Assembly (NCBI GenBank): GCA_002368645.1
Contig: DFEE01000025.1
Coordinates: 1 to 23,247, forward strand
Direction: 5' to 3'
Length of the DNA: 23,247 bases
From: Bacteroidales bacterium UBA3810
Lineage (GTDB): Bacteria; Bacteroidota; Bacteroidia; Bacteroidales; Paludibacteraceae
Shown here: in pieces, positions 15,222 through 23,247 of the stretch
How the letters are laid out: each line of letters starts with the position of its first letter
Numbering within the stretch: position 1 is the stretch's first letter
Translations under genes and position numbers: made by a program
Notes under the pieces: generated by a model
The model's database searches: none
Seen by the model: only the letters and a program-made list of their open reading frames with translations
What the model was told of the DNA's origin: nothing

Positions 15222-15261
15222 AAAGCAATCAGCCCGCAGAGAACTGCGGGCTGATTGTTTA
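15222..15261. terminator. Bidirectional terminator between convergent genes
   Basis: A 14-bp perfect stem (15226-15239 with 15244-15257) closes an AGAA tetraloop, with further A-T and G-U pairs outside. TTTAT follows on the plus strand and a short CTTT on the minus strand. It lies 21 nt after the ligase stop and 19 nt beyond the stop of the leftward giant gene, so it can serve both. Confidence 0.85.
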
Positions 15262-15280
15262 TAATAGATTATCGCTCATC

Positions 15281-18200
15281 TTAATAGATAATCACCTTGT
15301 GTGTCTCTTGGGTGTCTTGGTGCGCGGTGCGCAGGATATAAATGCCTTTGGTATTGGGCATCAGGAGCGTTGTTTTGCCTTCATAGAACTCACCCGTGCT
15401 CAAAAGCATGCCGGTAGCGGAGAAGAGTTCGTAAGTACCATCTGCCGGCGCTACAATCGTGACATACGGTGCATGTCTCGGTGCGTAGTTGGGCGATAAG
15501 ATGACAGGGGTCGGCGTCAAGTTAGGCATCTTACCAATCTCAATAGGACAAGTCGGAATAAAGTAACTCTCGCCTTTACGCATAGCCCGCATAAAGACAA
15601 TGTCTCCCTCCTTGAGGTTATCGTCATGGAGGTATCCCAGTTCCGTGCCGGTAGCCAAGGTGTTATTGACATACCACTCGGTTTGCGTGAACTCATAACC
15701 GCCATTATATTGCGAGTTGAGCGGCGCTACAACATCGTCCCAGTTCTGTTGGATAATCCAGTCAGGATATTGAACCAACAAGGAGATATTATCACGGGAA
15801 GCATTACCACACGTGCCGTTATCCAAGATGAGTTGCATCTTATAATAATCGGGGCGGAGGTAATTGGGAGATGCTTTCTCGGGCAGGGCAATATGCGCGA
15901 CAGAATCGGAGGTGAGGGGTTGGTCATAGACATTCAGGAAGCCATTGACTTTGGCGTCCGTATCGAAATAGACGCTATAGGTCGTCGGTTTCTGCCCCTG
16001 ATAAGAGAAGAATATATCAAACTCTTTATCCCCTGCGCAGACGGGCTCTGTATGCACATCAACGATGGTGATAGGTCCAGACATCTTGAGGTTGAGCAAG
16101 TATAGCGTAGCAATCTTATTGACAGAATCGGTCACGAGGTGGGCATAGGTGCCGGACCGGCGGAGCGTGTCACCATAGAAGGTATAATAATCTCCCTCGC
16201 AGACGGTGACATTGGAACGAATCGTATCCGTCTCGACGACAGTGAGGTGCAAGGACCAGATACTATCACAATTGCCTTTCTGCCATGCCATATTATAATC
16301 ACCGGAGTTATAGTAACCTCTACCCTCCCAGATATACGGAACCTCAGAAGGCCATATACGGACATACTTATGGAAGTGGTAAGAAGGATTGACCGTAAGT
16401 TCCAGCGTGACTATTGAGTCGCACCCGTCCACGGTAGTCAAGTGAACGACATGGGTACCATTCTTGGAGTATCTATGTCCGGCAAAGAGAGTATCTTCTC
16501 CTTCACAGATAGCAGCTTTGACAGGCGGCATTTCATAGGCGGGTGCCTCATAGACCTCAACCCGGTAGAGACTATCGAGTTTATTGGTCACGAGGGAGCG
16601 GCGTACAAAGGTGTAGAATCCAGCCTTATGGATAGTATCCTTATCTATAATAAGTTTCTCACCGGTACAGAGCGGAATCTGTGCCCATTCAGAGTAGTGT
16701 GTAGTGACGACAAACTCAAGACGAGTGATACTATCACAGCCATATATATTATATAAGGTGTCTTCAATAATCGTCGTGACGACATCCGGTTCCCATTGAC
16801 GGGTAGTCGGATTCCAGGTCGGTACCGCCGGGTCGTAGAAGTGCCCGTTGTAAATATAGGGCAACTCCTCCTCGGTAAGGACTATTCTTTCTTTATTCAA
16901 AGAGACAGGGTTGACGGCCAGTGTGACGGTAATCAAGGAGTCCATCTGACCGGCAGTTTGGACAATCTTGGAATAGACGCCGGCTTTAGTCAGTTTTCTA
17001 TCATAGAACTGGTAGTAGTCATTGGCGCAAATAGTGATGTCGCGCTTTACCTGGATAGTGCGTTTGGAGTTAACGGCTATCTGGAATATACTATCGCAGC
17101 CATAAACGGTATGCAGTGTATCGGTGTAGATAGAGTCTGTTTTAGTGATATTGATACCGTGGAGAATGGTCGTTTCGCCATCGTTGATGAGATACTGCTC
17201 ATAGGTGAAATAGGCAGGGTGCACAACGAGTTGGAGTTCATAGATACTATCAAAACCGTAATGCGTCGTCAGCTGCTTATCAAAGTAAGTACCGCTCTCG
17301 GTAAGCAACTGTCCGTGCCATTTGCAGGTATCGGGTTGACATATCTCGAGAGCCTCCTTGAAGTAATAAGACGGGTGCACAACGAGGTGCAAGTGCGCAA
17401 TACTGTCACAACCGGATGAAGTGAGTGCCGAACTTTCATAATCGCCGGTAATCATCAAGTCACGATCCCCGAAACGGTAGGTCTGTTTATCGGAGATATG
17501 TACCGTATCCCAGTGCTCATAGGTGGGATGCATACTCACAATATATTTAATGATAGAGTCGCAGCCATTGAGCGCCGGGATAGTGTCATAGAACACGCCG
17601 CTGGTCATGAATGTATCCCGATTGAAGATAAAGACATTGCCTTGGCACAACTTGACATTACGCTCGCCATAGAAAGTCTCCCGTACATTGAGATGCAGGG
17701 TCGTGACAACCCGTGAAGAGTCTGTCCACGCTGTCGGGAGGGAATAATCACCGGTTTCATTAAACTCATAGCCATGCCAGATGAAAGGCAACTCATTGAC
17801 GCAGACATAGGCGGTAGTGTCTATATTGAAGGTCTTGAGGACAGTGAGTACAAATTGGTGAACCGAAGAACAATTATTGCTATTGGTGGTGCGATACTCA
17901 TAGACACCGGACTCTTTCAGCCACGTGCCGTTGAAGAAAGCCGAGTCACCTTCAAAAATCCGCTTGTGTTCGGTTTGATACTCCAAGGGCTGTACCTGCA
18001 GCGACAAGGCGACAATACTATCGCAGCCATTGGCGGCTGTGAGAGTGTCATAATAAACACCTTGTGAGCCTAATAACGTATCGCCGAATTGGTAATAATC
18101 ACCTTCGCAAATAGTCACCGTCAGGGGCTCTACATTACGGGCTATAGGCAGGACATTAACCTTCAAGCCGGTTATGGTCAACGTCCCTTCGGAATCGTAG

Positions 18201-21200
18201 GTTGTATCGCGGTAGATGCCGGACTGATAGAGTGTTTTATTGCGCCAGAGCAGCGGCAGTTCATTCGCGCAAACGGTGACGGAGTCATCAAATAGTTTGC
18301 TGACGGTCAAATTAAGTTCAATAATACTGTCACACCCTGTAGATGAAGTATAGCGATAAGGATAGCGTCCGGTGAGGTTATATACTTTATCTTGGAAGAT
18401 TACGGTATCGCCCTCAAAGATATGCCGATTGACAATATGGTGATACAAAGGATTGACATTCAGATGCAGGATAACGACACTATCGCAACCATTGGCAGCG
18501 ACTAAGGTATCTCGATATTCACCACCGGTAATCAGTTGCCGATTATTGAAATAATAGGTTGTTCCATCACAGATAGAGATATACAAAGCAGTATCTACAG
18601 GTTGATTAACGACAAGTTGCAAACCATAGTACATTTTTTCTCCATTGACATAAGTCGTGTCATTGCGGTATAAACCTGCCGTATAGAGCGGGGTAACTGT
18701 ACCATTCCACTTATTCACCCATTGGTAGGGCAGGTCGGCGGTACAAATAGTCACCACAGTGTCAACTAAGGGATGTACAATCAGTTGGAGCACAGAGGTA
18801 CTGTCACAGCCATCGGGGGTATGACCATAATGGGTAAAGGTACCGGTCTCGGTATACGTATTGCCGAAGAACGTGACACTTTGTCCCTCCAAAATGTGCT
18901 CTACCCGGTAGTGGTGGTAAGGTTCGTTGACCGTCAAGATAAGGGTGATGACGGAGTCGCAACCATTGGAAGCCTGTACTGTGTCGCGGTAATTGCCGGT
19001 CTCTGTCAGTGACAAGCCTTTGAACAAGTAAGAGGAACCGCGGCAGATAGAAGCACGGATTGTATCTTGCTTAGGCTCATTGACAATCAACTGCAAACTA
19101 TAGAAAGTACGCTGACCATTGACATAAGTCGTGTCATTGCGGTAGAGACCGGGGGAATATAAGGTCCTCGATTCCCCACTCCACTTGTTAATCCAAATAT
19201 AGGGCAATTCGTTGGAGCAGAGAATGACCGTGGTATCAATCTGAGGATGTACGGTGAGGAAGAGCTCGGTAATGGAGTCGCAACCATCCGGTGTCTGGCC
19301 ATAGCGGCGATACGTACCCGAAGTCGTATAGTCCTCCCCATAGAAGGTATAAGACTCGCCTTCATATATATCCGCAGGTATGCGCACATAAACGGGTTTA
19401 TTGACTTTCAAGACGAGCGTTACGATACTATCGCAGCCCTGTGAGGAAGTCAAGGTGTCGCTGTAAGTACCGTTTTGATAGTACCGTACACCGTTGAACA
19501 AATAATCAGCCCCCTCGCACATCTCATGGCGGATAGTGTCATGAGGAATAGGGATAACGCGAACAAAACGTACATGGGTACTGTCGTAGCCGTCATGGGT
19601 CTGCAGGTTCTTGATATATTCGCCGGTAGAATAGATATCCAAGATACCCTGCCAAGCATACGGAGTTTCATCTTGACAGATAGTAACGGTATCGCGATAG
19701 AGATAGGTAGCGTGGACGCGCAAGCTGAGGCTGTCTATACTATCGCAGCCGTACTCATTGGTATAATGATAAATATATTCGCCAGAAGCATAGAGAGTAT
19801 CTTTCTTAATGACTACTCCATGTTGAATATGCTCCCAGACAAAGGGTAACTCGCTGTCGGAAACATGATGCGTGTATGCGTTGAAATATCTCTGGAAGAC
19901 ATTGAGTCTCATCTCAATGATTGAGTCACAACCATTGGCGTAGCGCACTAAAGTATCCCGATAAATACCCGTTTTGGAGATAAATCGCGGTTGGTGGGAT
20001 TTTGTCAAACCAAATTGAACGGAATCACCATAGCACAGATTCATATCCAGATAGGTCATAGTCTCCCGGTGATAAAGCACATATAGGTCATAGATGCTAT
20101 CCAGTTTAATGCGCGTACTTAATGTATCATAATAATGGATATTTTGGTCATGGTCGGGCACGGTATATGTTTGCTTATATCCTGTGGACCAGAGGTGCGT
20201 CAGGGTTTTGTTCGCCAAGGCACAAACCTCAATGGTATCGCGGAAGAGGTGTGTTTGGTGCACAATGAAGTCCAAGATGACCGTACTATCACAGCCATAG
20301 ATAGAAGGCATTGTGTAGCGATATTCGCCAGTAGCGCGTAAGGTGTCCACGTGGGTTGTATCAGAGCCGTCTGCCTTATGCCATGTATGAGACCATAGAT
20401 AGGGAAGGTCACGGTCAGAAACCATGTGCTGCGTGCGCTTGAGAGGAATACTATCACGGGTCTCTAAATAGAGGATAATGACGCTATCGCAGCCGTTGAT
20501 GGCCGGAATAGTATCGTAGTAAATCCCTTTGGTAGTGAGGTAGCGTTGGGTGAGTGTATTGTCGTGATGATGGGCATCAAAGCGCAATTCCGTACCCTCA
20601 CATATGGTGTCATAGATCTGCGTGATATAACGCACGCGGTAGTCAATATATAAATCGTAGATACTATCAAAGCGGTAAACCATGGTCGGTAAGCGGTCAA
20701 TGACATGCAATGCCGTGTCCTTAGTCGGTAATGTATAGGTGCGGGAATAGCCATCCTGCCAGGTATATAGGATCTCCTTACCGGGTAATTCGCAGAGTTC
20801 TAATGTATCGCGGAAGTAGTAAGTAGAATCCACATAGAGGTGCAAGGTCTTGACATACTTACAATACTCACCCAGCGAATTGGTGTCAGTGGCAAAGCCG
20901 ATGGAGTCATACGAACCGGCGGTGTAGTAATAGCGATTATTCCAGAAGAGCGAATCGCCCATTGCGATGTGAACAGTCGTGTCCTCGTGAAGCGTATCGG
21001 CAAATAAGACAGTCCATTGAACAATACTATCGCAAAGGTAATCACGGTCGTTATGAACATAACCATGTTTACTATCCACAAACGGCGTGTTGGTCTGAAT
21101 CGTGTCAAGATATACGCCGGGCTGATAAATCCACTTATCGTCATAGGGCCAGAATAATTGAACAGAGTCCCCTTGACACAACAAGTAAGTCTCTTGAACA

Positions 21201-23247
21201 ACTTGCGCTTGGCGAGGACGCATGATAATATGGTGGAAATACGTACTATCGCAGTCCCAAACAATAGTGTCAGTGTTATAGCCGACGCCATGCCATTTGC
21301 CTTCCCATTGTCCGTGATAGTGGTTATCAAACCACGGATGAACGGTGTCGCCCAAATAAACATAGCCTCCATCGCGGAAGAAATCTTCGCAGACAAAAGT
21401 GGAGTCGTTCTTACTTAGGGTCGGGGTGATTCTCAGCTTAAGGGTGATAGTAGAGTCACAGCCACAAGCCGTTGTATCATTGATAGTAATGGGGTCAACA
21501 TGTTCTTCCCAAATCAGAATAGGATTATGCCGCCCTAAGACAAAGGGTAATTGGGTTTCACATATAACGGTATCAATCACCGTCTGATAGACTGTATCAA
21601 TAACTATATTAACATGGAAGACCGAGTCACAAGGGGCTTGAGGCGTATAAGGATTAACCTCCACACGCTCCACAAAGGCGGTGTCATTCCAATAGATATA
21701 ATCGCGCCACACAGCTCCCTTATCTTGGCAACCATGCACATAAATGGTAGTGTCATAAGGCTGTGTAATCGTCAGATACAAGGTGTGATACTCCGAGATA
21801 AACCCTTCAGCGTCATAAATGGTATCAGTCCAAATACCTGAGGTGGTGTAGGTTTTATTGTTTTTCGGCCAGAGATACGGGTATTTTTTGTCAGGATGGG
21901 TGTTGGCGGCGGTATCAATGGTACAGATGACTTTTTCTTCCCGCATTTCCTGAATAACGCGCAGCGTACTAACACTATCACAGCCGCCTACTCCTACGCC
22001 ATAGGTGGTATGGTGATATATGCCGCCTTGCGTAATGGTTTGGCCGTTCCAGTCATAGCTATCCCCTTGTTGCAATATGATAGTCTGAATGTGCTCTTTA
22101 ACGGGGTACTGATAAATTTCGTAGAAGATGATGCTATCGCAAATTGTGCCGGTATTCGGTTTGGATATTGTATCCCGATAAACCCTATCGGACTCAAGAT
22201 TGAAGTAGGTTCTGCCATTTTCTAAAGTGACCGCCTCTCCGGCGCATAGATAGATAGATTGTGTCCGCTTGGGTGCCGTCTCAATAGTGAGATGCAACCG
22301 GTAGATACTGTCGGTGTGATTGACAGTTTGGTAGCGATATTCGTACTGTTTGGTTTGACCGATAGCGTGTTGTAGCGCATCATTGACATGTTCAGCCGGA
22401 CCGCTCAACCAATGGAATGGTAAGTCCATTTCGCAGATAGTGGTATCCAACTCATAGAGATAAGTAGGATAGACCAGCAAAATGATTTGCTCTTGGTTAT
22501 AGCACCCTCCTTCCGCTATTTCAATATGATTATAGGTTCCGGCCCTCGTGAGAACCGTATCCCGCTGCACACCTCCCAAGCGATAATGCCATGTATAGGG
22601 CAGTTCTGTATCGGCAATCTCCACAGTATCGGTCAAGAAGAGGGAGGTATTGAAATGCAGATAGACTTTAACGGTACTATCGCAGCCATGAATAGTCGGG
22701 AAGGTATTGACCAAGACGGTATCGGCGTAATAATCCTTACCTTGATACCGGATAGCAGCCCCGACAGCCCCACAGGTATAAAGGTGCTGATGAATGGTAT
22801 CTTTTGGCGCAGGCCAAACGGTGAACCGCAAAGTAAAAATAGAATCTATCTCGCTATGCCCTGCACTCCACACTGTATCAACATACGTACCACCACGCCA
22901 TATCAGTCGGTCGCGCCAAAGGATAGTATCTCCTTCACAAACCGATAATTCCTCCGCATATTGATTGGTCTCGGGAGTGGCAGGAATAATGGTAACCGCT
23001 ATTTCATAAATACTATCACAGCCATAAATAGTTGTGTATTCATCGCGATAAATGCCATCGGTGGTAATGGTTCTGCCATGCCAGTTGAGAACTTGCCCTT
23101 GCGGCAATTCCTTTGCCTCATAACTATAGAACGGCATGGCTTTATCCAGATTAATACGCTCTATACGATAGCAACCGCTTGCCAACGAAATCGTGTCGTA
23201 CACAACGGCAGAGGAAGTATATGTGATACCGTCCCAGGCGATAGAGC
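15281..23247 (-). CDS. Giant Cys-Asp-Ser repeat protein with T9SS sorting domain (N-terminus outside window)
   Basis: The frame is open to the right edge, so the start is missing and 2655 C-terminal residues are visible. The GTG at 23203 is not a credible start, because the frame continues upstream in the same repeat style. Nearly all of it is a chain of about 45 beta-rich modules of 50-57 residues. A typical module reads IC.G..Y.F, then G.Y.DTL, then NGCDSI..L.L.V.P; exact GCDS occurs 20 times, with further CDS variants. The last 300 residues differ and end in a type A T9SS sorting domain (GTYELFSATGMLL, KGIYILR, final KVIIY), so the protein should cross the outer membrane through T9SS and be attached to the surface or released. 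No catalytic motif was seen; adhesion or a structural surface role is the inference. Confidence 0.85.
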   Translation of the reverse strand, partial: SIAWDGITYTSSAVVYDTISLASGCYRIERINLDKAMPFYSYEAKELPQGQVLNWHGRTITTDGIYRDEYTTIYGCDSIYEIAVTIIPATPETNQYAEELSVCEGDTILWRDRLIWRGGTYVDTVWSAGHSEIDSIFTLRFTVWPAPKDTIHQHLYTCGAVGAAIRYQGKDYYADTVLVNTFPTIHGCDSTVKVYLHFNTSLFLTDTVEIADTELPYTWHYRLGGVQRDTVLTRAGTYNHIEIAEGGCYNQEQIILLVYPTYLYELDTTICEMDLPFHWLSGPAEHVNDALQHAIGQTKQYEYRYQTVNHTDSIYRLHLTIETAPKRTQSIYLCAGEAVTLENGRTYFNLESDRVYRDTISKPNTGTICDSIIFYEIYQYPVKEHIQTIILQQGDSYDWNGQTITQGGIYHHTTYGVGVGGCDSVSTLRVIQEMREEKVICTIDTAANTHPDKKYPYLWPKNNKTYTTSGIWTDTIYDAEGFISEYHTLYLTITQPYDTTIYVHGCQDKGAVWRDYIYWNDTAFVERVEVNPYTPQAPCDSVFHVNIVIDTVYQTVIDTVICETQLPFVLGRHNPILIWEEHVDPITINDTTACGCDSTITLKLRITPTLSKNDSTFVCEDFFRDGGYVYLGDTVHPWFDNHYHGQWEGKWHGVGYNTDTIVWDCDSTYFHHIIMRPRQAQVVQETYLLCQGDSVQLFWPYDDKWIYQPGVYLDTIQTNTPFVDSKHGYVHNDRDYLCDSIVQWTVLFADTLHEDTTVHIAMGDSLFWNNRYYYTAGSYDSIGFATDTNSLGEYCKYVKTLHLYVDSTYYFRDTLELCELPGKEILYTWQDGYSRTYTLPTKDTALHVIDRLPTMVYRFDSIYDLYIDYRVRYITQIYDTICEGTELRFDAHHHDNTLTQRYLTTKGIYYDTIPAINGCDSVIILYLETRDSIPLKRTQHMVSDRDLPYLWSHTWHKADGSDTTHVDTLRATGEYRYTMPSIYGCDSTVILDFIVHQTHLFRDTIEVCALANKTLTHLWSTGYKQTYTVPDHDQNIHYYDTLSTRIKLDSIYDLYVLYHRETMTYLDMNLCYGDSVQFGLTKSHQPRFISKTGIYRDTLVRYANGCDSIIEMRLNVFQRYFNAYTHHVSDSELPFVWEHIQHGVVIKKDTLYASGEYIYHYTNEYGCDSIDSLSLRVHATYLYRDTVTICQDETPYAWQGILDIYSTGEYIKNLQTHDGYDSTHVRFVRVIPIPHDTIRHEMCEGADYLFNGVRYYQNGTYSDTLTSSQGCDSIVTLVLKVNKPVYVRIPADIYEGESYTFYGEDYTTSGTYRRYGQTPDGCDSITELFLTVHPQIDTTVILCSNELPYIWINKWSGESRTLYSPGLYRNDTTYVNGQRTFYSLQLIVNEPKQDTIRASICRGSSYLFKGLSLTETGNYRDTVQASNGCDSVITLILTVNEPYHHYRVEHILEGQSVTFFGNTYTETGTFTHYGHTPDGCDSTSVLQLIVHPLVDTVVTICTADLPYQWVNKWNGTVTPLYTAGLYRNDTTYVNGEKMYYGLQLVVNQPVDTALYISICDGTTYYFNNRQLITGGEYRDTLVAANGCDSVVILHLNVNPLYHHIVNRHIFEGDTVIFQDKVYNLTGRYPYRYTSSTGCDSIIELNLTVSKLFDDSVTVCANELPLLWRNKTLYQSGIYRDTTYDSEGTLTITGLKVNVLPIARNVEPLTVTICEGDYYQFGDTLLGSQGVYYDTLTAANGCDSIVALSLQVQPLEYQTEHKRIFEGDSAFFNGTWLKESGVYEYRTTNSNNCSSVHQFVLTVLKTFNIDTTAYVCVNELPFIWHGYEFNETGDYSLPTAWTDSSRVVTTLHLNVRETFYGERNVKLCQGNVFIFNRDTFMTSGVFYDTIPALNGCDSIIKYIVSMHPTYEHWDTVHISDKQTYRFGDRDLMITGDYESSALTSSGCDSIAHLHLVVHPSYYFKEALEICQPDTCKWHGQLLTESGTYFDKQLTTHYGFDSIYELQLVVHPAYFTYEQYLINDGETTILHGINITKTDSIYTDTLHTVYGCDSIFQIAVNSKRTIQVKRDITICANDYYQFYDRKLTKAGVYSKIVQTAGQMDSLITVTLAVNPVSLNKERIVLTEEELPYIYNGHFYDPAVPTWNPTTRQWEPDVVTTIIEDTLYNIYGCDSITRLEFVVTTHYSEWAQIPLCTGEKLIIDKDTIHKAGFYTFVRRSLVTNKLDSLYRVEVYEAPAYEMPPVKAAICEGEDTLFAGHRYSKNGTHVVHLTTVDGCDSIVTLELTVNPSYHFHKYVRIWPSEVPYIWEGRGYYNSGDYNMAWQKGNCDSIWSLHLTVVETDTIRSNVTVCEGDYYTFYGDTLRRSGTYAHLVTDSVNKIATLYLLNLKMSGPITIVDVHTEPVCAGDKEFDIFFSYQGQKPTTYSVYFDTDAKVNGFLNVYDQPLTSDSVAHIALPEKASPNYLRPDYYKMQLILDNGTCGNASRDNISLLVQYPDWIIQQNWDDVVAPLNSQYNGGYEFTQTEWYVNNTLATGTELGYLHDDNLKEGDIVFMRAMRKGESYFIPTCPIEIGKMPNLTPTPVILSPNYAPRHAPYVTIVAPADGTYELFSATGMLLSTGEFYEGKTTLLMPNTKGIYILRTAHQDTQETHKVIIY

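Noticed and set aside
15299..22948. Many 60-207 codon plus-strand frames opposite the second giant
   Set aside because: They are antisense readings of a long repetitive gene, with no promoters and with repeated, mutually similar products caused by the repeats.
23201..23203. GTG as start codon of the leftward giant gene
   Set aside because: The frame stays open to the window edge and the upstream residues fit the repeat pattern, so the true start is outside the window.

Overview
The window comes from a member of the Bacteroidota, most likely the order Bacteroidales. Three signs point there. Promoters match the phylum's TTTG-N20-TAnnTTTG form, start codons lack Shine-Dalgarno sequences, and two giant repetitive secreted proteins have tails typical of type IX secretion (T9SS) cargo. 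Genus cannot be decided from the sequence.

Layout. (1) 1-1091: the end of an ATPase-like gene, its terminator, and a promoter-to-terminator unit of about 365 nt (638-1002) with no convincing reading frame, which looks like a structured non-coding RNA with a long rod-like stem. (2) 1092-2109: a leftward two-gene unit (43 and 169 residues, overlapping TGATG junction) with its own promoter, and beyond it a short fragment resembling the start of a P-loop gene. (3) 2110-4041: two rightward genes 18 nt apart. One encodes a secreted or membrane-anchored protein with an Asn/Gln-rich linker. The other encodes a soluble protein with a possible nuclease-like E-D-QAK motif and a cysteine cluster. Neither is a family I recognise. 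(4) 4071-12675: a 2734-residue secreted protein with InlB/Listeria-Bacteroides repeats, then a 113-residue protein with a signal peptide and a sortase-like C-terminal tail. (5) 12676-13514: a repeat-rich gap with an 11-bp tandem repeat, a 7-bp repeat, a candidate terminator/anti-terminator pair, a strong promoter and a purine-rich leader. (6) 13515-15200: an AMP-forming acyl-CoA ligase. (7) A hairpin terminator shared with a convergent gene, 15281 to the right edge, encoding the C-terminal 2655 residues of a Cys-Asp-Ser repeat protein with a T9SS sorting tail.

How it fits together. Most of the DNA encodes envelope or secreted repeat proteins. The 2110 product and the first giant share a similar 5' leader and an unusually long signal peptide n-region, which links the two-gene unit to the giant downstream. 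The acyl-CoA ligase is the only clearly metabolic gene. The strongest candidates for something new are the ncRNA unit, the 2110-4041 gene pair, the small protein with the PIG...RRRK tail, and the higher-order A-B-C repeat in the second giant.
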